A stretch of 37,382 bases of DNA from Candidatus Kuenenia stuttgartensis. Lineage in GTDB: Bacteria > Planctomycetota > Planctomycetia > Planctomycetales > Planctomycetaceae. Shown here one piece after another: positions 31,401 through 37,382 of this stretch. The DNA is taken from positions 1-37,382 of the forward strand of contig CAMDRI010000037.1 in assembly GCA_945906725.1 (NCBI GenBank). Reading direction: 5' to 3'. Position 1 is the first letter of the stretch. Every line of letters begins with the position of its first letter. The notes below the pieces were generated by a model, which had not been told where the DNA came from, made no database searches, and saw only the letters and a list, made by a program, of their open reading frames with translations. The translations under genes were made by a program, and so were the position numbers.

Positions 31401-34016
31401 AACAGGGGTCAGGTGAAACAACTCGGTGGATTGTTCGATCACATCGAATAATCCAAACCACGATTCGCTCTGTTTGTTCGCGAAGTTGCGGAGGTCGTTG
31501 AGTTCCGCCGAAGAGTTTTTCTCCACGGTGGCTGCCAACTTGGCAAGACTCTGTAACACCGCACGGACGGCCCCGTTTGACTCCTGGCTGCTGGCTTCCT
31601 GTTGTCGTGCGACCCAGCGTGTGAGATCGGGCAATTCCGCCGCGATGTTCGCCTTCAGCTGAGCGGCGCGTTTCAGCATTTCCACGTCTTTTCGAGTCGC
31701 AGCCAACGCCGATTCCGCTTGTCCCAAAGCCTGCGCGGCGCGTTCGGCTTGACCGACTTGGACCCAGCGTTCGGCGGCCATCAGTTGGACTTCGGCCTCC
31801 GCGAAGCTCGGACGGAGCAACGCATTGAAGACCATATCATTTGCGGCAAATTGCTCGAACCGTACGCGCAAATCCATCAGCTGCCCGCAGACACTGCCTA
31901 GGTCCGGCGTCCATGCGACCTGTTCTTTGGTGGACGCTTCGGCCACCGCGATGACTCCCAGAACCGTCACCGCTTCGACGGGGAGCGTCGATCGTCCGGC
32001 GGGATCCTTGGTCAACTCCTGCGCCAACGTGATTGCCGACTTGCCCTGGAGAAAATCCGCCGCCAGCGCGCGGCCGTTTCCTTTCGCGGACAGTGCGACT
32101 TTGAAGATTGGTCGGAGTGCCTCCTGCCAAACACGGCCTCGCAGTTGCGGAAACTTGACGAGCAGTTCTCGCAGTCGGTCGTGCTGTGGAGGCTCGGTGA
32201 TCGGAGCCACCGACTTGTTGTTGGGCGCGGCCGGAACCGGCTTGGGTATCGCATTCGGTCGCGACGGATCGGCCTCGTTAGGGAATGCGAGTTTCAGCAG
32301 TTCCGCGAACTGTTTTTGCTCGTCCGCCGAAGGCTCGTTCGGATCCTGACGTGTGGCCGACGTGGGATCGACGATCGGCGGCGGAGCAGCGGCGTTGGGC
32401 GGCGGAGACGGAGCGTCTGTCGCCCTCACAAACGCCAGCGAAACCAATTCCGCCGCGGGGCGTTTCCGTTGAGCTTCAACGAGTCGAACTTGCTCGACAA
32501 CTTTTCCAAGAGTCAATTTCGCCTGTTGAAGATCTTTTTCGACGCGGTCAAGTGCGTCGCCACCGTAGAGGCATTGTTCAACGTGGATCAATTCCAACTG
32601 TAGCCTGCGCCATTCGCGGGGCGCGATCAGCGCCGCGAGTCCTTCCTGACGAGCGCGATCGCGCTGTTTCCAAAGGTCGAACAATTTGAATGCAAGCTGT
32701 TCGAGAGTTTTGTCTTTGTTGGGCATCGGCTGGCTGTCTGCAGCCGCCGTTTCCACTTTGCCGACGGACGGCTCTTTGTCGGAAGCGGTCTTGTCACTGG
32801 GCTTGGAATCCTTCGTCGATTCGACCGTTGTTGGTTTGGACGATTCGGCACCCGCCGAGTCTGCGGATTTCTTCTCGCTCTTTTCCGCAGAGGTGTCCTT
32901 GGGACTGTCCTTCGAGGCACTCGGCAAGTCCTTCTCACTGGCCTTCTCACCCGTCTCAGCCTCCTTCGGTTCAGGCTTGGCGTGCCGAACTTTACCGCTG
33001 TCGATCTGGGCCAACTCCAGAGACGGACTCACCTCAGGAAATCGCCAAACCGTTTGTGAAGCGGCACGATGCGATCTCGACCAAGCTCCGACTTGCCCGT
33101 GCAGGTACGCGAATAACTCGTCAAAGCTGACCGTGCGGACTTTGCGTTTGCGAGCGTTTCCGAGCGAACTCGTGCCGGTGTCGGGATCAAAGCTCCAATC
33201 GTCGGCCTCACCGAGCAATCCCTGCACAGCGAAATGACTGAAGGCCGAGCGGCGGACTCCGCCGCCAAACTGACGGGAGGCTTGCGCGGACTCTCCGTCG
33301 CTGACCGCGCCAATGACTCGCAGTTTTTCGGGAAACTCTTGAACCGCTTGTTCGACTTCTTTTTTCAGCTGCGCCACGAAGTCTCGGTTGAGAATGCCCG
33401 CTCGCCAATTCGGCCCGCAGTCACCGGCTTCCAGTAACACGAGGACATTCGCGGCGGGAGCCTGACCACAGGCCTTCAGCAAATCTTGAACGAGCACTCG
33501 CTGTCCACCCGCTCCTTCGTGCAGTGTGTCCGATCCGGCTCGCAACGTGAGAAAGTAGGCAACCCCACCAGGTTTGTCACCCGACTGCACGATCACCCCG
33601 CCTTGCAGGTTGAGATACACGAGCAGGTTTTCTTTCTTCCGATCCAGCGACAACCTCTTCAAGTTGTCAAGCACTTCCTGACCTTCCAGTTTGGTCCCCA
33701 GCGGATAATTGGATTCGACAAATTGATGTTTGGATTCGTCGTGTTTCCGCAACTCGTCGAAAGCACGGGTGCTGTCAAGCAGAAATGGAGTCGGCCGAAA
33801 AACCGGATTGTCATAGGTCATGCCGATCGAAACGACCTGCGACCTCAACGGTCTGCCAATTCCAATGAACTTGGCCAGCAGCCAAAGACTGAAAGCGCCC
33901 AAAAGAACAGCCAGCGCCGTCCAGACGATCTGTTTGGTCTTCAACGACGATCCCTGAGCCGAAGCCGTGCCAACCGACGACCGCCAGCGATGCCCACCCG
34001 ATGCACCCTGTGACAT
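28428..34016 (-). CDS. Giant single-pass membrane protein with pseudocaspase fold
   Basis: An 1862-residue protein, first gene of the operon; GGAG lies nine bases before the ATG. A 28-residue cytoplasmic tail is followed by one membrane helix (about 29-52). Residues about 60-335 resemble a caspase fold: LLVYLNLQGG (131-140) replaces the His-bearing SGHG strand, and LVLLEAGDCG (192-201) replaces LLDACHSG with Gly at the Cys position. SAFSHFAVQGLLGEAD matches the matching stretch in the gene at 21624. Residues about 345-435 are a Lys/Glu/Ser-rich, probably unfolded spacer. A helical part starting LFDLWKQRDRARQEG is shared with that same gene, so the two look like diverged paralogues, though this one lacks a vWA domain. 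The C-terminal half is beta-rich, with a DLDKDGKLGDAE calcium-type loop at 1710-1721 and a PEGA-like end (YLLFVDDSKKPWGGPFEL). A role as an envelope part of the T6SS is inferred from the IcmF-like neighbour 37 bases downstream. Confidence 0.65.
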   Translation of the reverse strand: MSQGASGGHRWRSSVGTASAQGSSLKTKQIVWTALAVLLGAFSLWLLAKFIGIGRPLRSQVVSIGMTYDNPVFRPTPFLLDSTRAFDELRKHDESKHQFVESNYPLGTKLEGQEVLDNLKRLSLDRKKENLLVYLNLQGGVIVQSGDKPGGVAYFLTLRAGSDTLHEGAGGQRVLVQDLLKACGQAPAANVLVLLEAGDCGPNWRAGILNRDFVAQLKKEVEQAVQEFPEKLRVIGAVSDGESAQASRQFGGGVRRSAFSHFAVQGLLGEADDWSFDPDTGTSSLGNARKRKVRTVSFDELFAYLHGQVGAWSRSHRAASQTVWRFPEVSPSLELAQIDSGKVRHAKPEPKEAETGEKASEKDLPSASKDSPKDTSAEKSEKKSADSAGAESSKPTTVESTKDSKPSDKTASDKEPSVGKVETAAADSQPMPNKDKTLEQLAFKLFDLWKQRDRARQEGLAALIAPREWRRLQLELIHVEQCLYGGDALDRVEKDLQQAKLTLGKVVEQVRLVEAQRKRPAAELVSLAFVRATDAPSPPPNAAAPPPIVDPTSATRQDPNEPSADEQKQFAELLKLAFPNEADPSRPNAIPKPVPAAPNNKSVAPITEPPQHDRLRELLVKFPQLRGRVWQEALRPIFKVALSAKGNGRALAADFLQGKSAITLAQELTKDPAGRSTLPVEAVTVLGVIAVAEASTKEQVAWTPDLGSVCGQLMDLRVRFEQFAANDMVFNALLRPSFAEAEVQLMAAERWVQVGQAERAAQALGQAESALAATRKDVEMLKRAAQLKANIAAELPDLTRWVARQQEASSQESNGAVRAVLQSLAKLAATVEKNSSAELNDLRNFANKQSESWFGLFDVIEQSTELFHLTPVEVSPTDGQPRPTGSPDLARLKEITARTNGLEQSWNEWRSVDREVELLLATNPSVEHWARLQDVLLVPWISAEKRQQLRKQLELLDQSDAVGESAKILTSAVRGDWQAFWAIETLRLAGLDATSEQALWDQFAKSLQTSTDNNELSESFAASAKLSQEIARAFEKLARHADSAATTKAARGEQFTRGVDPADVPAPGTQADFSFVKRLTDEQDELIHARAAQAARNARLGGNVVALQWASLAERWTKLSHRTNQVVPVEEPPFTLSEVENEKLFWTRGDPAEIQFALTATPRLGKKGPRPETMIRVLDADSLKVEPPKITQSPGHELEVGDDPQKITLTIQKPKSVTATESVITIVLLDKMTQLPWDVRRLTLQTPLKDQDWRIEFRAKGELADRDDSAASVRNRGVQSPDKYRTVLWLPATPRGGEPMLLQPVLIPPRDSKIPSVSIKVFELDEKGQPRSTPSGKQDNIPITHRDGRPIALNLAAARANAAPPAAAGAAPNPKPATPDPKGKDVSRGWVFEILPAGEPMPIKQQIIPRVRPPQTYFDPKDMQVTFRDRELVFEMQRRSDSEEVDPALRPEVVRVTLELPNDLDSARTDNQLIWNFNRGDKNRLVAQFDEQRLAKLKRESFVVSLNVSGWPRAFAHEIRHEKRPTEFHPEHPEIVFPSPGTVIKEGDKLPVEIQIDSQHLDSFGLDEPWQLACELVPDKRNAIPPRPLKLNVFRSLHESIELISQSETDWLLKAEVRNHRVEFDTEGLRGQFSIRTTAQPAGKQGSHVGSGDSEPVKIAIADPKHTPPKPKLTVAALAKIRPGTETDWLVPVSAADPEAGITEIAAGFDLDKDGKLGDAEIFKETTQSWTNPLDEDDRRVTLRIRSARLQDKQTGKHKLLVICKNGVGKVCEDPLVVPLEVDQARGWVVVKATNNEKGYLLFVDDSKKPWGGPFELPVGAHKFQLANDIIETRRGGPKEVVLKAEHTKDNPLSVTLDPPAQ

Positions 34017-34427
34017 GATTCACCGCTCCATTCCCAATGCGGCCAAGACGATATGACCTCGCCCCGCGAACGGCAACTCTTGCCGCAATCACCAGATGTT
34101 CCGCCATGAAGAAATGCCGTCGCCCTCGACCAGGCACCAAGCGAGTGCAGGTGAAGTCGCGGCACCCATTCAGCCATACAGAGCGACTGTTCGAGAAAGT
34201 GTGAGTTTGGATGCGATTATTCCGCTTTGGCGATTCTGAACTCGTTTTCCTCCAATACCGGTTGGGGGTCGCGTCACGGCTGTAGCGTCAAATGCCGATG
34301 GAGTTGACCATGCGATGCCCTGCGCTGTCGCCGAGGACTCGTGAAATCTTGGCGAAGCAGAATCTGGGTAAACTTGGATGCCGCTTCAAACTTTGACGGA
34401 CATTTGAACTTTGCAGAGGAACTAGAC
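34017..34427. other. 411-base divergent intergenic region
   Basis: This separates the operon start (34016, minus) from the surface protein start (34428, plus) and must hold both promoters. A TTGACC at 34314 has no matching -10 box at a usual distance. No palindromes, small genes or RNA structures stood out. Confidence 0.5.
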
Positions 34428-37382
34428 ATGCCTCGCGGATCATGGCTCGCCGCTCTTCGCCGTCGTTTGAAACTCAGATCCATTTCGAGCAAACGCCACC
34501 GCTTTCAGAATAAACTGCCAAGTCTCGTCGAACGATTGGAGACTCGCACATTGTTGACCACGTCAATCACATTTGCAGGGAATGTGTTGACCATCAATAT
34601 TGGTGCAGGCAACGAAACGACAACACTCAGTGTGGCCGGGACCGACCTGAGTATCACGTCGAATGATGCTGGCGGAACCACAGCGGATGCAGCCGCTCAG
34701 GGATTTGGGTTTGGCGACTTTGCTCAAAACGTCGCCAATACCGGCAGTATTGTTGCTGGAAATAACGTACGGCGGATCGACATCACCGGTGCTGCGGGTA
34801 CCCAGTCCGTCGTATTACAAGGTGGAACTTTCACTGGTCTGACCGTTGTCGATGGGGCGGAAGACACTGAAAACGTCACGTTCAACACGGCCACATCCAG
34901 TTTTTCAAACATTTCGGGAAACGCCGCCGCAAACGCAAATCTGAGTGTTTTTGCGGCTACGGGAATCAACCTGAGTGCCAATATCAGCACGGGCGTCGAT
35001 GCAACCGCAGGATCGGTCACGTTCACCGGTGCCGTGGTGCTGGGCAATGACGTGATGATCGCCACGGACGGAGCCGTGGATGGCAATGTGAGTTTCTTCT
35101 CGACCGTGGATTCCGACTCCACGGCACAAGAATTAACGATCACCGCTGACACGGGAACGGTGAACTTTCAGAACAACGTCGGCACGACGGCAGCATTGGA
35201 TCGACTGGTGGTCATCAGCGCCGCGGTCGTGAATCTTGGCGGCAATCTTTCCACCGCCGCTTCGGCCGTGGGCAGTTCCATTTCCGCGCCGGTGGACCTT
35301 CAAGCGGCGACGCGTACAATCACCGCCGCAGACGGCGCGGCCGCTCCGGATTTCGCCATCAGTGGCGCGGTCAGCAACGGTGGACTCACTAAAGCCGGCG
35401 CTGGATCGCTGCGTCTGTCAAATGCGAACAATACCTACGCCGGCGCAACGACCATCTCCGCCGGAACGCTGGAACTGGTCAACGCCACGACCAATAACAA
35501 TGTCGCGTCGTCAATCGCCATCGACGTTCAAGCCGGCACGACGTTGGATGTGAATGGGTTGGGCACCGGAGCCGACGCCAGCCGACTTGACTTGGCCAGC
35601 GGCCAAACGCTCAGGGGAGGCGCGGCAACAGCCGGCACGATCACTGGTGCCATTCGAGCACTCAGTGGTTCGTTCGTGTCCCCAGGCGCAAGCCCCGGCA
35701 TTCTGAACACCGGTAACTTGACGCTCACCGCCGGCTCGACGCTGACTATCGAAGTCAACGCCCCCTATGCCACGGCGGGAACGGGCTTTGGCCAGGTCGT
35801 CGTCACGGGGACCGTCGATGTGACCGGCGCGACGCTGAATCTCACGAGCACCGGAGTGGCCCCGGTCGCAGGTACGGTCGTGACGATCATCGACAACGAT
35901 GGCACCGGCGATCCGGTGACGGGAACGTTTAGCGATTTGCTCGATGGTCAGATGGTGACGGCCGGAAACTTCACCGGCTTCATCAGCTATTTCGGTGGCG
36001 ATGGCAACGACGTCACGCTGACCGTGGCCAGCACCGCGGCCCCGACTGTCACCGGAGCTGCCAGCGATGACATCTTTGAAGTCCGCCAGTTGGGAGGCAC
36101 GATTCAGGTCTTGTTCGGCGGCGCGGTGGTTCAATCGCGCCCCAGCGGCGCGATTTCCGGCACCGGCTTGGTGATTGACGGCGGCGATGGCAACGACGCG
36201 CTAACGATCAACTATGGCGCTGCGGGAGGAGCTTTCACTAATGTGGCGATTACCTTCAATGGGCAAGGCCAGGGAGCAACTTCGCCAGGCGATGACCTGA
36301 CCGTTACGGGGGGCGCGTTCACATCACTTCAATACCGTGCCACCAGAGTTGGAGCCGGCGGATTGAGATTCGACGGCAGTGCCACCGACAACATCTCATT
36401 CACGGGCTTGGAACCCGTCATCGTGACCTCAGCGGCCGGAACCGTGACGATTGATATTGACCCAGACGGCGAAGTCGCCGGCGCAATCACCACGACGATC
36501 ACCGATGCCGCCGGAGCCAACATGACGGTCTCGACGGACGTTGGCCTGGAAAGCATCACCTTCGCCGTGCCAGCCGTCGCCTTGATCATCAACGGCGACA
36601 ATGACGCCGCAGACTCCGACACCATCACGGTCGCCTCCGTGGATGCCACCTTCGCCGCATCGCTCATCATCGATGGACAGGCCGGCAATGACACCGTGAA
36701 TCTCAATGCGGTGCTCAACCTCTCGACGGACGGCAGTGATCTGACCGTCACCAGCGAAACCATCAATGTCACGCAAACCGTGACGACAAACGACAGCATC
36801 TCTCTCACTGCCATTGCGGCCACGGGGACCGTGGACGTTGACGCGGACATCACGTCGGGGACGACGTTGACGATTCAAAACGCGGCGGTGGTGGATCTGG
36901 CGGCGGGCGTGGACCTGACGACGACCAACGGAGCATTGTCGGTGGTGACCAGCGTGACGGCGATCAATCTCTCCGGCGCGGATGCCACGACGAACGTCAT
37001 CGACGGGAACGGCGATGCGCTGGTGACGCTGGCAAACCTGACGGACACGAACAATCCGAACCTGACGGTCAACAGCGAAGGCAGCCTGACTCTGGCGGGC
37101 GCGGACCTGGGAACCGGGACGCACATCTTCAACACGAACAACGACGACGACGGGACCGAGACACTGACGGTCAACGACACGGCCACGTTCAGCGTGGGGG
37201 CGGCGACGTTCCGGGGCGGAACGGGAACAAATGACACGATCGACATCAACGCGGACATCACCGCGACCAGCACGCTGACGATTCAGAACTTTGCGAGTGT
37301 GGATTTGACTTCGGACGTTGACCTGTCGTCTGGCGGGGCATTGTCCGTGAACAGCAACGTGACGGTGATCAATCTGTCTGGG
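34428..37382 (+). CDS. Large LEPR-XLL surface protein with autotransporter-type repeats, N-terminal part (runs off window)
   Basis: The frame is open for 985 codons from the ATG at 34428 to the right edge, with AGAGGA seven bases upstream. The basic N-terminus (MPRGSWLAALRRRLKLRS) leads to LVERLETRTLLT at about 34-45, a variant of the LEPR-XLL motif that marks large exported planctomycete proteins. The rest is Thr/Ala/Gly/Asp-rich beta repeats. Residues about 316-350 (GLTKAGAGSLRLSNANNTYA followed by TTISAGTLEL) match the PATR autotransporter repeat. Residues about 410-530 (FVSPGASPGILNTGNLTL, VTIIDNDGTGDPVTGTFS, FISYFGGDGNDVTLTV) match the module that usually follows it. Later residues carry DGGDGND and DGQAGNDT turns. 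A 136-residue unit starts to repeat near the edge. Role: cell-surface adhesion or wall structure, inferred. It is not functionally tied to the secretion genes. Confidence 0.85.
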   Translation, partial: MPRGSWLAALRRRLKLRSISSKRHRFQNKLPSLVERLETRTLLTTSITFAGNVLTINIGAGNETTTLSVAGTDLSITSNDAGGTTADAAAQGFGFGDFAQNVANTGSIVAGNNVRRIDITGAAGTQSVVLQGGTFTGLTVVDGAEDTENVTFNTATSSFSNISGNAAANANLSVFAATGINLSANISTGVDATAGSVTFTGAVVLGNDVMIATDGAVDGNVSFFSTVDSDSTAQELTITADTGTVNFQNNVGTTAALDRLVVISAAVVNLGGNLSTAASAVGSSISAPVDLQAATRTITAADGAAAPDFAISGAVSNGGLTKAGAGSLRLSNANNTYAGATTISAGTLELVNATTNNNVASSIAIDVQAGTTLDVNGLGTGADASRLDLASGQTLRGGAATAGTITGAIRALSGSFVSPGASPGILNTGNLTLTAGSTLTIEVNAPYATAGTGFGQVVVTGTVDVTGATLNLTSTGVAPVAGTVVTIIDNDGTGDPVTGTFSDLLDGQMVTAGNFTGFISYFGGDGNDVTLTVASTAAPTVTGAASDDIFEVRQLGGTIQVLFGGAVVQSRPSGAISGTGLVIDGGDGNDALTINYGAAGGAFTNVAITFNGQGQGATSPGDDLTVTGGAFTSLQYRATRVGAGGLRFDGSATDNISFTGLEPVIVTSAAGTVTIDIDPDGEVAGAITTTITDAAGANMTVSTDVGLESITFAVPAVALIINGDNDAADSDTITVASVDATFAASLIIDGQAGNDTVNLNAVLNLSTDGSDLTVTSETINVTQTVTTNDSISLTAIAATGTVDVDADITSGTTLTIQNAAVVDLAAGVDLTTTNGALSVVTSVTAINLSGADATTNVIDGNGDALVTLANLTDTNNPNLTVNSEGSLTLAGADLGTGTHIFNTNNDDDGTETLTVNDTATFSVGAATFRGGTGTNDTIDINADITATSTLTIQNFASVDLTSDVDLSSGGALSVNSNVTVINLSG
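36841..37382 (+). repeat. 136-residue tandem repeat inside the surface protein gene
   Basis: The stretch starting at 36841 (GCGGACATCAC, then ACGATTCAAAACGC) recurs 408 bases later at 37249 (GCGGACATCAC, then ACGATTCAGAACTT). The protein reads DADITSGTTLTIQN and GALSVVTSVTAINLSG in the first copy and NADITATSTLTIQN and GALSVNSNVTVINLSG in the second. The second copy is cut by the window edge, so the number of units is unknown. Confidence 0.75.

Noticed and set aside
35511-37273. Several long minus-strand frames (35511-36134, 36329-36853, 36429-37124, 36875-37273)
   Set aside because: All are antisense to the open surface protein gene, whose repetitive GC-rich codons keep the opposite strand free of stops.

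Overview
The window looks like a piece of a planctomycete chromosome. This is inferred from a large surface protein that opens with a LEPR-XLL-type export motif (LVERLETRTLLT), from nested GC-rich palindromes built on CTAACCCGAAGCG of a kind I associate with planctomycetes, and from secreted proteins that combine HEAT, WD40, YHS, vWA and caspase-like modules. No RNA genes and no CRISPR array were seen.

Layout. Positions 1-1785 hold the 3' end of moaA and a secreted beta-helix protein. Positions 2505-10699 hold a type VI secretion (T6SS) island on the + strand: tssH/clpV, vgrG (tssI), a DUF6931-type gene, a PAAR spike gene and a membrane-spanning effector. The effector's C-terminal half carries the key landmarks of the CyaA / edema factor / ExoY nucleotidyl cyclase toxins. 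The PAAR-effector pair is flanked by copies of the same palindromic repeat, and an unrecognised small gene (a possible immunity gene) follows it.

Positions 11490-21337 hold four exported proteins. Two of them, a HEAT-beta-barrel protein and a HEAT-YHS protein, share a Cys-containing N-terminal module. They flank a secreted WD40-PDZ-caspase protein and a vWA-TolB-like-TPR protein. Positions 21624-34016 are a three-gene minus-strand operon. A short IcmF/TssM N-terminal-like membrane protein sits between two giant single-pass proteins. Both giants have a caspase-like fold just outside the membrane whose catalytic residues appear to be lost, and both share a helical segment; one also carries an intact vWA domain. 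From 34428 to the right edge runs the start of the LEPR-XLL surface protein, which is open to the end of the window.

How the parts may work together (inference). TssH recycles a contractile sheath, VgrG and PAAR form the puncturing tip, DUF6931 may help load it, and the cyclase-like protein is a cargo toxin. The minus-strand operon looks like a rebuilt TssM: the cytoplasmic half is a separate small protein and the periplasmic half may be replaced by the two giant pseudocaspase proteins. The sheath, tube and baseplate genes (tssB, tssC, hcp, tssE, F, G, K) are not in the window and would have to lie elsewhere. All family assignments come from reading motifs by eye; no database search was run.
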